A stretch of DNA of 64,000 nucleotides from Mesorhizobium loti R88b (GTDB taxonomy: Bacteria; Pseudomonadota; Alphaproteobacteria; Rhizobiales; Rhizobiaceae): the NCBI RefSeq assembly GCF_013170845.1, contig NZ_CP033367.1, positions 5,829,001-5,893,000 of the forward strand, given 5' to 3'. The stretch's first letter is position 1. Each line of letters begins with the position of its first letter. Under the pieces are notes generated by a model, which did not search any database, was not told the origin of the DNA, and saw only the letters and a list, made by a program, of their open reading frames with translations. Below, in pieces: positions 10,029 to 18,633 of the stretch. Made by a program: the position numbers and the translations under genes.

Positions 10029-11048
10029 TCAGCCGTTGAAATCCCTCCGCGCTTCCGGGAACGTGCTTGGACCGACCGGCATGCGGGCTGCCAGGCTGCC
10101 ATCGTCGAACAGGATAAGGCTGGCGGCGCCGACCAGGCCGGCGTGGCGGCCAAGCTGCGCCTGGACGACAGGCACGTCGCGATAGGCGCGCATGGCGCGT
10201 TGCCGGATGGTCGCCTCGATGACCGGATGCATCAGGTCGAGGCCATTGGCGATGCCGCCGCCGACGACCAGCACGTCGGGCGAATAGAGATGCAGGAGAT
10301 TGGTGAAGCCGACGCCCAGCCAGCGCGCTTCCTCCTCGAGCAGGGCCACGGCGAGATCGTCCTGCAACCGCGCCGCATCGACCACGTGGCGACCCGTGAC
10401 CTCGGCATTGGCCGAGAGGCGGCGCAGCGTCGAGCCGTCAAAGGCCGATGTCGCGGCGTTGGCGCGGCGGCCAAGCGCCGTGCCCGAGGCGATGGCCTCG
10501 AAGCAACCGACGACGCCGCAGACGCAGCGCTCGCCCTCATTGGTGATGGTCATATGGCCGATCTCGGCGGCCAGGCCACGGCGGCCATGCAGGATGCGCC
10601 CGTCGGCAACGACACCGCCGCCAATGCCGGTGGAGACCGTGACGAAGACCAGCGAGCGCGCGCCGTGGCCGGCACCGAAGCGCCATTCGCCAAGTGCTGC
10701 CGCATTGGCGTCGTTCTCCAGCCTCACCGGCAGGCCGAGCCGACGCTCGAGAATGTCCGCCAGCGGCACATCCTGCCAGCCAGCCAGCGTCGGCGGTCCA
10801 ACCGCGATGCCGGCCAGCGGATCGAGCGGGCCTGGCGCACCGACGCCAACGCCGACGACGGCGAGGCCTGGCGCTTCGGCATGAACTGTCGCGGCCAGCG
10901 CCTCGATCTGGCCGATCACCACGTCGGGCCCAGCCTGTGCCTGCGTCGGCACGGCGGCGAAGGCCAGAATCTTGCCGTCACGGTCAACCAGGGCGGCACG
11001 AAGCTCGGTGCCGCCAAGATCGATCGCGAGGGCCGCTTCAGTGGTCAT
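10029..11048 (-). CDS. ROK-family sugar kinase
   Basis: A 339-residue ROK protein without an N-terminal DNA-binding domain, so a kinase rather than a NagC-type repressor. It begins with the phosphate-binding AIDLGGTELRAALVD. It has the sugar-binding LENDANAAALGE and the catalytic VSTGIGGGVVADG region, then the EIGHM motif with the zinc cluster CVCGVVGCFE near residue 175, all in ROK order. ROK kinases phosphorylate glucose, fructose, ManNAc, allose and similar sugars; the residue set seen does not fix which. It is the last gene of the leftward sugar run; its ATG overlaps the epimerase stop (ATGA). An AlsE-like epimerase next to a ROK kinase recalls the allose/allulose arrangement (alsK, alsE), but this is context only. 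Confidence 0.88.
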   Translation of the reverse strand: MTTEAALAIDLGGTELRAALVDRDGKILAFAAVPTQAQAGPDVVIGQIEALAATVHAEAPGLAVVGVGVGAPGPLDPLAGIAVGPPTLAGWQDVPLADILERRLGLPVRLENDANAAALGEWRFGAGHGARSLVFVTVSTGIGGGVVADGRILHGRRGLAAEIGHMTITNEGERCVCGVVGCFEAIASGTALGRRANAATSAFDGSTLRRLSANAEVTGRHVVDAARLQDDLAVALLEEEARWLGVGFTNLLHLYSPDVLVVGGGIANGLDLMHPVIEATIRQRAMRAYRDVPVVQAQLGRHAGLVGAASLILFDDGSLAARMPVGPSTFPEARRDFNG

Positions 11049-11767
11049 GCCGCGACCTTCAGCCCATGCAGCCAGCCGATGCGGCCGGCCAGGTCCTTGT
11101 CGCCAAAGGCGAGCGATCCCAAGACCACAGTCTCGGCCCCGGCAGCACGCAGCAACGGCACGGTCTCGTGGCGTATGCCGCCGTCGGCGGCGAGAACCAC
11201 GTCCGCCTCGCGGCCAGCCTTTCGCAGGATGGCGCGGGCAGCACCCAGCCTGTCGCAGGCCTTCTCCGACAGGCTCTGGCCCTTGACGCCGATCGCGGTG
11301 CCCAGCAGCGTGACGAAGGCAACCTCGGAGACGAAAGGCCTCACCGCCTCGACCGGCGTCTCCAGCCTGAGTACAACGCCGGCTTCGGCGCCGAGTTCAC
11401 GGGCCAGCCGCACGGCACGCAATCCCGCCTCTCCATTCTCGGCATGGACGCTGATCATGTCGGCGCCGGCCTCGATGAACTGTCGCGTCTGTGCCTCGAC
11501 GATTGCGTCATCGACCATCAGATGGACATGGATGGGTTTGGCCGTCAGCCCGGCGATGCGGGCGACGAGATCGGGGAAGAACAGGAAGGACGGGGCGAAA
11601 TGGCCGTCCGCCACATCGATGTGATGCAGATCGACATGAGGTTCGATCCGTTTCAGGTCGCTTTCGAAATTGGCGAGATTGGCCGACCAGAGCGAGAATT
11701 CGGCGATCAAGCGATCGCGCGGCAATGCGGCGATTGCCGCGGGGCCTGACAGGGGCTTTGAAGTCAT
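11045..11767 (-). CDS. Ribulose-phosphate 3-epimerase-family protein (AlsE-like)
   Basis: A 240-residue TIM barrel of the ribulose-5-phosphate/allulose-6-phosphate 3-epimerase family. Seen motifs are HHIDVADGHFAPSF (metal-binding His and catalytic Asp), KPIHVHLMVDD (second metal His), DMISVHAEN (third His) and the phosphate-side AADGGI with the second catalytic Asp. The usual Rpe signature HxDVMDGxFVPN is altered to HIDVADGHFAP, so a sugar other than ribulose-5-phosphate, such as D-allulose-6-phosphate, is likely. It is part of the overlapping sugar operon, its ATG overlapping the hydrolase stop and its stop overlapping the ROK kinase start, so the product probably feeds the same pathway. Confidence 0.85.
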   Translation of the reverse strand: MTSKPLSGPAAIAALPRDRLIAEFSLWSANLANFESDLKRIEPHVDLHHIDVADGHFAPSFLFFPDLVARIAGLTAKPIHVHLMVDDAIVEAQTRQFIEAGADMISVHAENGEAGLRAVRLARELGAEAGVVLRLETPVEAVRPFVSEVAFVTLLGTAIGVKGQSLSEKACDRLGAARAILRKAGREADVVLAADGGIRHETVPLLRAAGAETVVLGSLAFGDKDLAGRIGWLHGLKVAA

Positions 11768-12597
11768 GATTGGTCCTGATTGTTGAAATGTCTGTCGAGA
11801 AAACCGCCGATGGCGGCGCGGGTTTCGGCGAAATGCCGATCCTTGTCGGCGGCTTTCGGCGTCACCTCGGCGAAGGCTGCATTGGGGATGGTCCCAGCAA
11901 GCTCGCGCGCGGTCGCCAGGGGATGGACGAGATCGATGCCGCTGCCGATGACCAGCGTGGGTATTGCGAGACCAGTGGCGTCCGCCCGCGTCACGCCAGG
12001 CCCGTCATTGGCGATCGCCTGCATCACCTCGGCAAAGATAACCGCGTTTTCGCGGGCGAAGAAGCCTAGCAAGGACGCAAGATTGTCCGGGGCTTCGCTG
12101 CGAAAGCGGGCCGCAGTGGCGGAGGCCGCAAAGGCGTCCCGCGCGTCATCCAGCGGATGATCGCGGATGAGCTCCGCCACTTCGACGTAAGGGCGCATGT
12201 TTTGCGGCGCCGCGTCGAAGGCCCAGGCAGGACGCACCAGCACCAAGCCAAGCACACGGTCCGGGCGGCGGCTTGCCAGGTTCAATGCGATCGCCGCCCC
12301 CATCGAGATGCCGCCCGCGACGAAGCGGTCGAGCCCAGCCGCATCGGCAGCTGCCAGCACGTCGTCGGCGAACATGTCGATCGAGAACGGGCGCTTGCTG
12401 CCGGCACCGGAGCCACCTTGCGCGCGGCATTCGACGGTCAGCCGGCGGCGTGATGGGCTGTCGGGAAAATTCTGCGCCACCTGCGCGGCATCGCCGCCGA
12501 GGCCATGCTGGAAGACGATGGGAAGCCTGCCCTGCCCGGTGTCGAAGACACGAAGAGCGGCATCGTCGCGCAGCAGGATCGTCGGCGCGGCGCTCAT
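11764..12597 (-). CDS. Alpha/beta-hydrolase
   Basis: A 277-residue alpha/beta-hydrolase. The oxyanion strand VFQHGLGG comes first, then the nucleophile elbow GISMG (Ser near residue 97), a lid of helices, the acid on the strand PTLVIGSGIDLVHP, and the catalytic His in KDRHFAE near the C terminus. There is no signal peptide, so it acts in the cytosol. It is translationally coupled to the TIM-barrel isomerase upstream and the epimerase downstream. In a sugar operon it could open a lactone or remove an acyl group from the sugar; sequence alone does not say which. PcaD-like proteins have the same fold, but the aromatic genes are far away. Confidence 0.82.
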   Translation of the reverse strand: MSAAPTILLRDDAALRVFDTGQGRLPIVFQHGLGGDAAQVAQNFPDSPSRRRLTVECRAQGGSGAGSKRPFSIDMFADDVLAAADAAGLDRFVAGGISMGAAIALNLASRRPDRVLGLVLVRPAWAFDAAPQNMRPYVEVAELIRDHPLDDARDAFAASATAARFRSEAPDNLASLLGFFARENAVIFAEVMQAIANDGPGVTRADATGLAIPTLVIGSGIDLVHPLATARELAGTIPNAAFAEVTPKAADKDRHFAETRAAIGGFLDRHFNNQDQS

Positions 12598-13415
12598 CGG
12601 AGCAGCCCATGTAGGAACGCGGCGACGCCGGGAGCCTCTTCGGCGGACAGCCCATGGGTGACGAGCGCCCCATCGAAGCCTACGGCCTTCAGCCGCGCGA
12701 CGAAATCCGGGAAGTCGACGATTCCTTGTCCTGATGTGGCGAAGCGGCCGTCGCCATACCGGTCCTTGGCATGCGCCATGGCGATGTGCCCGGCTGCTTC
12801 ATCGATCGCGGCGGCAACGATGGCGCGCGCCTCATCCGGCGTCGCGTGTTCGAACAGGTTCGCCGGATCAAGCACGATCTTGAGATGCTTCGAACCCATG
12901 TCGGCGATCAGGCGTGTCGCGTCGCTTGCCGAGGTGACTATGTTGGCCTGCTCGGGCTCGATGCCGAGATCGACGCCGGCGTCCTCGGCCAGCGCCAACG
13001 CTTTCTCCATCTCGATGGCCATGTCGGACCACGCAGCCGGTGTGGCGTTGTCGGGATGAAATGCCCATTGATCGGCGGCATTGCGCGAGCCGGTGCAGAG
13101 CGTGACCAACGGGATGTCGAGGGCTGCTGCGGTCTCGATGACGACGGCAAGACGGCGAAGGCCATCGTCACGTACCGCCTTGTCGGGATGGGCCATATTG
13201 TAGGTGCCCGACAGCGCGGCCAGCGAAACGCCTGATGATTGCGCGGCAGCGCGGATCGCCACAACGGCATTCTGCGGCACGGCATCCGGCATCGACGGCA
13301 GGCCGGCGCAGGCGAGGTTGAATTGCGTCGTCTCATAGCCGGCCTGCTTCACCGCAGCCAACACGGCGGCCGGCTCGGTGCCCGAAAAAGTCTTGGCGAA
13401 GATGCCGAGACGCAT
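12594..13415 (-). CDS. TIM-barrel sugar isomerase/epimerase (AP-endonuclease-2 fold)
   Basis: A 273-residue xylose-isomerase-like TIM barrel. Metal ligands typical of the fold can be seen: GIEPEQAN (Glu near 150), IVLDPANLFE (Asp near 183), and the AHAKDR segment (His and Asp near 216), with HGLSAEEAPG at the end. The family includes sugar-phosphate isomerases, inosose dehydratases, tagatose/allulose 3-epimerases and the more recently described 3-keto-glycoside-processing enzymes. With a Gfo/Idh/MocA dehydrogenase just upstream, isomerisation, epimerisation or lyase action on an oxidised sugar is plausible. It overlaps both neighbours by one to four bases within the leftward operon. Confidence 0.82.
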   Translation of the reverse strand: MRLGIFAKTFSGTEPAAVLAAVKQAGYETTQFNLACAGLPSMPDAVPQNAVVAIRAAAQSSGVSLAALSGTYNMAHPDKAVRDDGLRRLAVVIETAAALDIPLVTLCTGSRNAADQWAFHPDNATPAAWSDMAIEMEKALALAEDAGVDLGIEPEQANIVTSASDATRLIADMGSKHLKIVLDPANLFEHATPDEARAIVAAAIDEAAGHIAMAHAKDRYGDGRFATSGQGIVDFPDFVARLKAVGFDGALVTHGLSAEEAPGVAAFLHGLLR

Positions 13416-14491
13416 CAGACCGCACCTGAAACCGAGGCTAGCTCGACACGCTCGCCCGTTTCCACCGAGCGTGCAATGGCGACCATGGCGCGGATCGAGG
13501 CGATGCCGTCCTCGACATTGGCGCCGCGCATCGGCGTGCCGTTGAGCACTGTGTCGGCAAGGCCTTCCAACTGGCGGCGGAAGAAATGGCCGTCGGCGCC
13601 GAGCGGTTTGCGCGAGGTCGCGTCCTTCTCATGAAAAATGTCGACCTCGCTGGCGCGGAAGTACCAGGGGTTGAAGGTTTTTGCTATCACCGAACCGTTC
13701 TCGCCATAGAGCTGGAACCCTTCGTGCCAGTCCATACGCACGGCCACCGTAAGATCGAGATGGCCGAGCGCGCCACTGGCGAACTCGGTCTCGACGAACC
13801 AGCAATAGGCGCCGAAGCGTTCATTGAGACGGGCGCGGACCGCCCTGATGTCACCGCAGAGGAAGCGCGCCGTGTCGACGAGATGCGAGCCATGCGCCAG
13901 CATGAAATATTGCCGCAGATCGGCCTTGGGATTGCCCGCCGGTTTCCTCGCCAACTTGCTGGTGACGGGCAGCGGCTGAATGGCGTCGGTGTTGGTGTAG
14001 CGGTGGGTGGAATCGCAATACCAGGCCTTCAGCGCCAGCACCTCACCCATCTCATCGCGGACGAAGTCGCGCGCGGCCTCCAGGGCCGGGTCGAAGCGCT
14101 TCATGTGGCCGACCTGCAGCACCTTGCCCGACCGCTTCACCGCCGCCGCCAGTGCCTCGCCTTCCTCGACCGAGGTGCCGATCGGCTTTTCGCAGAGAAC
14201 ATGCTTGCCGGCGTCGAGCGCCTTGATCGACATCGGCACGTGATAGGCATCAGAGGTGGCGACGATCACCGCTTCCAAGTCGGGATCGGCGAGCATGGCG
14301 TCATAATCGGCATACATCTTCTGCGGTTCGTAGGTGGCGCCCATGCGGGCGAGCAGGTCGGGCGCCGCATCGCAGATGGCGTAGAGATCGGCATTGCCGG
14401 CCTTCGTGCAGGATTGCAGATGTGCGAACTGCGCGATGGGGCCGCAGCCGAGCACGCCGACCCTGAGGCGTCTGTCTTGTTTCTTGATCAT
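13415..14491 (-). CDS. Gfo/Idh/MocA-family sugar dehydrogenase
   Basis: A 358-residue NAD(P)-dependent oxidoreductase. The N-terminal Rossmann segment VGVLGCGPIAQFAHL binds the nucleotide, the EKP motif (CEKPIGTS, near residue 97) supplies the catalytic Lys, and HGSHLVDTAR near residue 200 carries the Asp/His pair of the active site. The C-terminal half is the usual antiparallel sheet domain. The family oxidises or reduces sugars, inositols or sugar acids. It follows a TIM-barrel isomerase by 11 bases and overlaps another one downstream, a pairing common in inositol-like and 3-keto-sugar pathways. The substrate is unknown. Confidence 0.87.
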   Translation of the reverse strand: MIKKQDRRLRVGVLGCGPIAQFAHLQSCTKAGNADLYAICDAAPDLLARMGATYEPQKMYADYDAMLADPDLEAVIVATSDAYHVPMSIKALDAGKHVLCEKPIGTSVEEGEALAAAVKRSGKVLQVGHMKRFDPALEAARDFVRDEMGEVLALKAWYCDSTHRYTNTDAIQPLPVTSKLARKPAGNPKADLRQYFMLAHGSHLVDTARFLCGDIRAVRARLNERFGAYCWFVETEFASGALGHLDLTVAVRMDWHEGFQLYGENGSVIAKTFNPWYFRASEVDIFHEKDATSRKPLGADGHFFRRQLEGLADTVLNGTPMRGANVEDGIASIRAMVAIARSVETGERVELASVSGAV

Positions 14492-14502
14492 CGTCTCGTT
14501 CT

Positions 14503-15324
14503 TCAGGCGCCGTAGCTGCGCATCGTCTGGCGGTTGGTCTTGACCGCGCCAGCGGGATTGGCGGCGGCCGTGTCGGATTCCTCTTCAAGCACCAGCCAGC
14601 CGTTGAAGTGTGGCGCGGTGTTCGCGATCTCGATGACCGCTGATGTGTCGCAGACGCCTTGGCCCAGCATCGCCCAGGTGCCGTTGGCGTCAACGTCCTT
14701 CAAATGGATGTAGCGGATGCGGTCGCGATAGGTGCGCAGCGTGTCGGCCATGTCCTTGTGGCCGCGCAGGAGATGGCCGGTATCCGGCACCCAGCCGACC
14801 AGACCGGGGTCGAGCAAGGCAAAGATCGCGTCATAGTCGGCGCGGTCGAACAGCAGCGTGTTATGGTGCGAACTCGGATGCACCGCCACCTGGACACCGG
14901 CCTTGCGGCCGAGCTCACCGGCCTTGTTGTAAACCTCCGCGGCGATGGCGAACTTGTCGTCGCGCGGCCCGTCGGACACCACCGTTGCCGACCCCATCGA
15001 GACCAGCGCGCCGGGAAAGGCGGAAGCGAAATCGATCCAGCGTTGCGCCGCCGCAAGGTCGGCGCCGATCTCCTCCTTGAGCGTAAAACCGCTGTCCGAG
15101 CCGAAGGCGAAGGAAACGAGTGTCAGGCCGGACGACTTCAGCGCGGCGGCGAACTCCGACGGCCGGTCGGCGTAGCGGCCGATCATGGTGTCGGTGATCT
15201 CGATGCCGGAATAGCCGCCATCGGCGATGGCCTTCAACAGATCGTCGGGGCCGCCGGTAAAACGGTCTCCCAGCATTTCCCAGGTAAAGGTCTGGCAGCC
15301 GACTTTGAGGTCTTTCACGTTCAT
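14503..15324 (-). CDS. TIM-barrel sugar isomerase/epimerase (second copy)
   Basis: A 273-residue xylose-isomerase-like barrel, clearly different in sequence from the one at 12594-13415. Seen are the first strand VGCQTFTWEMLG, GIEITD, the long metal/substrate segment HPSSHHNTLLFD, GWVPDTGHLLRG (Asp and His ligands) and IHLKDVD. The QTFTWE opening is shared with sugar isomerases next to MocA-type dehydrogenases. It sits between the ABC permease pair and the dehydrogenase, so it is probably an early enzyme after uptake. A glycoside-processing role on a 3-keto sugar is an alternative. Confidence 0.83.
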   Translation of the reverse strand: MNVKDLKVGCQTFTWEMLGDRFTGGPDDLLKAIADGGYSGIEITDTMIGRYADRPSEFAAALKSSGLTLVSFAFGSDSGFTLKEEIGADLAAAQRWIDFASAFPGALVSMGSATVVSDGPRDDKFAIAAEVYNKAGELGRKAGVQVAVHPSSHHNTLLFDRADYDAIFALLDPGLVGWVPDTGHLLRGHKDMADTLRTYRDRIRYIHLKDVDANGTWAMLGQGVCDTSAVIEIANTAPHFNGWLVLEEESDTAAANPAGAVKTNRQTMRSYGA

Positions 15325-15387
15325 CCTTTCAATCCTTGATACCGCTTATTGCTTGATGCCACTCTGCGTCGCCGTGGGAAGGACATC

Positions 15388-16230
15388 CTACTTGACCGAG
15401 CCTGCGGTCATGCCGGCGAGGAAGTACCTCTGGGCAACGAGGTAGATGAACAAGAGCGGTAGCGAGCCGAGCACGCTCATCGCCATCATCTGGTTCCACT
15501 CGAAGGCGTGCTGCCCCATCAACAGCTGGATGCCGATCGGGACGGTGCGCATCGAGGTCGACTTCGTCAGCGTCAGCGCAAAGAGAAATTCGTTCCAGCA
15601 CAACAAGAAGGTGTAAACCGACGTCGCCACGATACCAGGCAGTGAAATCGGGACGACCACCCGCCAAAGCGCCGTCCAGCTGGTGCCGCCATCGACAGCC
15701 ACGGCTTCATCGAGATCGCGGGGCAAGGTGTTCAGATATCCCGTCATCAGCAGGATCGCGTAGGGCAGTGTAAACACCAGGTAAGTCAGGATCAGTGCGA
15801 GGTAGGTATCGAAGATACCGTATGAGACGACAAGCCCGAAGAACGGGATCAAAAGCGTGATCGGCGGAATCGTCTGCGTGCTGATGATGAGTGTGTTCAG
15901 GCTGCCCTTGCCGCGGAAGTTGAAACGGCTGAACCCGTAGGCCGCCAGCAAGGCGATCAGCACCGTCAACACGGTCACCGTTCCCGCCACGAAATAGCTG
16001 TTGAAGAAGAAGCGCAGCTTTACCGGGTCGCCAAGGATGGCTGCATAGGCTTCCAGCGTGAAGGCCTTCGGCAGGATGGTTGGTGGCAGGGCAAAGATTT
16101 CGGTATTCGATTTGAACGAACTGCTCAGCATCCAGTAGATCGGGAATGCCGCGAAAAAGAGCCCCGCTGCAAGCGCTATATGGAGCGCGACGGTGATCAA
16201 CCTGTCTTTCGGCGTATGCCTTTTCCTCAT
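15388..16230 (-). CDS. Carbohydrate ABC transporter permease (MalG-type)
   Basis: A 280-residue inner-membrane permease with about six hydrophobic segments. The EAA coupling loop that contacts the ATPase reads DLDEAVAVDGGTSWTALWRV, and the C terminus GLTAGSVK-like end (AGMTAGSVK) is typical of CUT1 sugar permeases. Start ATG 16230 gives the usual MalG N terminus (RKRHTPKDRLITVALHIAL); the longer open frame upstream only shadows the partner permease. It forms the membrane channel with the MalF-type gene ending six bases upstream, fed by the binding protein at 17266-18513 and the ATPase at 18634-19779. Confidence 0.92.
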   Translation of the reverse strand: MRKRHTPKDRLITVALHIALAAGLFFAAFPIYWMLSSSFKSNTEIFALPPTILPKAFTLEAYAAILGDPVKLRFFFNSYFVAGTVTVLTVLIALLAAYGFSRFNFRGKGSLNTLIISTQTIPPITLLIPFFGLVVSYGIFDTYLALILTYLVFTLPYAILLMTGYLNTLPRDLDEAVAVDGGTSWTALWRVVVPISLPGIVATSVYTFLLCWNEFLFALTLTKSTSMRTVPIGIQLLMGQHAFEWNQMMAMSVLGSLPLLFIYLVAQRYFLAGMTAGSVK

Positions 16231-16235
16231 GGTGA

Positions 16236-17132
16236 CTACCGAGCCTTTTGATAGCGAATATAAAACAGCGTCAGGCCGAGAGAGATCAACAATATGACCA
16301 CAGCGCTCGCCGAAGCCTGCGACAGGTTGTAGCTCGAAAATGCCAGCTTGTAGGTGTAGGTGCTCAGCACCTCGGTCGAGTAGATCGGACCGCCACCCGT
16401 CGTTATCCAGATCAACGGGAAGACCTGCATGGTCCAGATGAAGTCGAGCAGCGAGATGCTGATGATGATCGGCATCAGCTGCGGAATGGTGATGAAGATC
16501 AGCTTCTGGTAGGCCTTCGCTCCGTCGATATCGGCGGCCTCGTAGAAATCCTTGGGAATGCCCTGCAAACCCGCGAGCAGGCTGACCATGAAGAGCGGGT
16601 AGCCCGCCCAGATATTGGCGAAGGTGACGGCGTGCAGCGCGGTCTCGGGCGACGAAAACCACTCGACCTTGGAACCGATGATACCCAATTGCAGGAGAAT
16701 GCTGTTCACGACACCGTTCGGCTCGAGCAGCAGGCGCCAGATCACGGCGATGATCACCGCGGTGAACAGCCAGGGCAGTATGTAGAGCACACGCAGAATA
16801 TTGCGCAGCATCGGATTGATGCGGTCGCTGTTCAGCATGAGCGCGAAGATCATGCCGATGGTCATGTGGAAAATGACACTCATGCATGTGAAGTAGAGCG
16901 TGTGCCACAGCGAAGCCCAGAACACCGGATCGTTGAAGATCGCCTGGTAGTGTTTCAGCCCGGCAAAGGACGGGTCGCGACGCAGCACCGCGCTGTTCTG
17001 GAACGAATAGCCAATCACCGTCACCATCGGCAGCAGCATCAGCAGGCTGATGATCACGAGCGAGGGCGACAGATAGAGGTAGGGTGCGACCGCTCGTTTC
17101 AGCTTGTGGTGGGAGCGCTTTTGCCGGGTCAT
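16236..17132 (-). CDS. Carbohydrate ABC transporter permease (MalF-type)
   Basis: A 298-residue CUT1 permease with six predicted membrane helices, beginning with a basic N terminus (MTRQKRSHHKLKR) and the helix YLYLSPSLVIISLLMLLPMV. The EAA loop is IPKDFYEAADIDGAKAYQ. It is the first permease of the sugar importer and is separated from the binding-protein gene by 133 bases that hold a strong hairpin. That hairpin would let the binding protein be made in excess over the permeases, as is usual in such operons. Confidence 0.92.
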   Translation of the reverse strand: MTRQKRSHHKLKRAVAPYLYLSPSLVIISLLMLLPMVTVIGYSFQNSAVLRRDPSFAGLKHYQAIFNDPVFWASLWHTLYFTCMSVIFHMTIGMIFALMLNSDRINPMLRNILRVLYILPWLFTAVIIAVIWRLLLEPNGVVNSILLQLGIIGSKVEWFSSPETALHAVTFANIWAGYPLFMVSLLAGLQGIPKDFYEAADIDGAKAYQKLIFITIPQLMPIIISISLLDFIWTMQVFPLIWITTGGGPIYSTEVLSTYTYKLAFSSYNLSQASASAVVILLISLGLTLFYIRYQKAR

Positions 17133-17210
17133 GTGCCAACCTTGGGATACGCCTTCAAGAGAAGGTAAGCTTCAAAAACAGGTCCATCTCAAATTGCCGA
17201 TCCGTTGTTG

Positions 17211-17242
17211 CCGGGTGGCCCGCCCGAAGTCAGGCCACCCGG
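17211..17242 (-). other. Intercistronic hairpin between binding-protein and permease genes
   Basis: A perfect 10-bp inverted repeat, CCGGGTGGCC (17211-17220) and GGCCACCCGG (17233-17242), with a 12-base loop. On the transcribed (minus) strand no T run follows, so it is more likely an mRNA-stabilising or partial attenuation structure than a full terminator. Confidence 0.75.
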
Positions 17243-17265
17243 TCGAAGAAACGGGAACAGGCCGA

Positions 17266-18513
17266 TCAGAATTTCGCCATCCAGCCCTTCTGAGCGGCGG
17301 CGGCGGCTTGTTCGGGAGACTGCTCGCCGGCGAGCATCTTCTGGGCTTGCACGTCGAACTGGGTCATCAGGTCTTCAGCCACCGGCAGGCCTGTGAACTC
17401 ATTGGCGAGATAACCGGTCTTGAAGATTTCAAAAGCCTTGGCGAAAGCCTTGTCCGAGGTCACGAAATCGGGCTTGGCGTTGACGTTGCCCGGGAAGGCG
17501 TTTGCAAGCGACACGAGCTTGGCGTTCACCTTCTCACTCATCAGATATTGGACGAGTTTCCAGGCCTCTTCCTGATGTTTCGAGGCAGCGGAGATGCCGA
17601 TGCCCCAGGAGGCATAGGGAAGGCCGCGTTTGCCCGTATAGCCCTCCACGACCGGGACCGGGATGAGGTCGAAGTTCAGATTGGGATTGCGCTTGCGGAT
17701 GAGGTTCACATGCGCGAGCGAGTCGATCATCATCCCGACCCGGTCGTTGACGAATTCCTCGACCTTTTCCTGTTCGGTCTTGGTGGCGATGCCGGGCGAG
17801 ATGGTGCCCGCGTCATTGAGCGATTTGACGAAGGTGAGCATGTCCACCACGGGCTTGCCCTCGAGAGCGGGCTTGCCGTTTGCCATCATCGACTGACCCG
17901 AAGCCCAAACCCACGACATCATGTCGTTCTGGACGCCGGATGGCGTTTGCAGCGACAGGGGCAGCACCCAGCCATACTGGTTCTTGTCGGCGTGCGTCAT
18001 CTTCTTGGCGGCGTCGAGAAACTCCGCGCGGGTCGACGGCAGCTTGGTCACGCCGGCCTGCGCGGCGAGGTCCAAATTCACGAAGACCGGATAGACGAAG
18101 GAAGCCACGGGAAACATCACCGCCTTGCCGTCCACCTTGATGATATCCGCGACCTGGGTCTTGTCGAACTTGCTCGCATCCATCATCGCGTTCATGTCGG
18201 CGAGCGCGCCCTGCGCATTCAGGTTGTTCACCCAGGCACCGTCGAGACCGACGACGTCGCTGAGCGTTCCGGTTGCGGCACCAACCGAGATCTGGTCTCG
18301 CGTGGTCGCGTAGGGGCCGCTGACCAGCGTCACCTTGATGCCAGGATTCGCGGCCTCGAAATCGTCCAGGATTTTCCGCAACGAGCCTGCGGGCAGTTCA
18401 GGCTCCCACCATTGGGTGAATTCCAGCGTCGTGTCCGCCATGGCGGCGGTTGCGCCAAGCAACCAGGCTGCCGCGGCTATTTTCAGCATCGCGGGTTTTA
18501 TCCGAAACATCAT
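17266..18513 (-). CDS. Sugar ABC transporter substrate-binding protein (CUT1)
   Basis: A 415-residue periplasmic binding protein. A Sec signal peptide (FRIKPAMLKIAAAAWLLGATAAMA, cut after Ala-Met-Ala) is followed by the first strand TTLEFTQWWEPE typical of extracellular solute-binding family 1. The gene has an unusually good ribosome site, AAGGAGGAG, before two adjacent ATGs (18513 and 18510); both fit and the second has the better spacing. It delivers an unidentified sugar or oligosaccharide to the MalF/MalG-type permeases. Hairpins lie on both sides of the gene, consistent with separate tuning of its expression. Confidence 0.92.
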   Translation of the reverse strand: MMFRIKPAMLKIAAAAWLLGATAAMADTTLEFTQWWEPELPAGSLRKILDDFEAANPGIKVTLVSGPYATTRDQISVGAATGTLSDVVGLDGAWVNNLNAQGALADMNAMMDASKFDKTQVADIIKVDGKAVMFPVASFVYPVFVNLDLAAQAGVTKLPSTRAEFLDAAKKMTHADKNQYGWVLPLSLQTPSGVQNDMMSWVWASGQSMMANGKPALEGKPVVDMLTFVKSLNDAGTISPGIATKTEQEKVEEFVNDRVGMMIDSLAHVNLIRKRNPNLNFDLIPVPVVEGYTGKRGLPYASWGIGISAASKHQEEAWKLVQYLMSEKVNAKLVSLANAFPGNVNAKPDFVTSDKAFAKAFEIFKTGYLANEFTGLPVAEDLMTQFDVQAQKMLAGEQSPEQAAAAAQKGWMAKF

Positions 18514-18531
18514 TTTCTCCTCCTTCTCTGG

Positions 18532-18616
18532 GATCGACCGCACAATGCGGCCGATCGTCTGCTTCATTCAGAAGTCTTCTTACGAGTGCTTCGCAGGCGC
18601 CTCACCCTCGCCTGCG
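18532..18616 (-). other. Two hairpins between the importer ATPase and binding-protein genes
   Basis: The first structure pairs GATCGaCCGCA (18532-18542) with TGCGGcCGATC (18546-18556), one mismatch and a 3-base loop. The second pairs CGCAGGCG (18592-18599) with CGCCTGCG (18609-18616). Both sit in the 120 bases between the ATPase stop and the binding-protein ribosome site, where processing or attenuation could uncouple the two genes. Neither has a T run on the coding strand. Confidence 0.6.
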
Positions 18617-18633
18617 GGCTCTGCCACAGATCT

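Noticed and set aside
9807..11624. A 605-codon plus-strand open frame across the end of dctA, the ROK kinase and the epimerase
   Set aside because: It crosses a strong terminator and three real genes; composition is that of a GC shadow.
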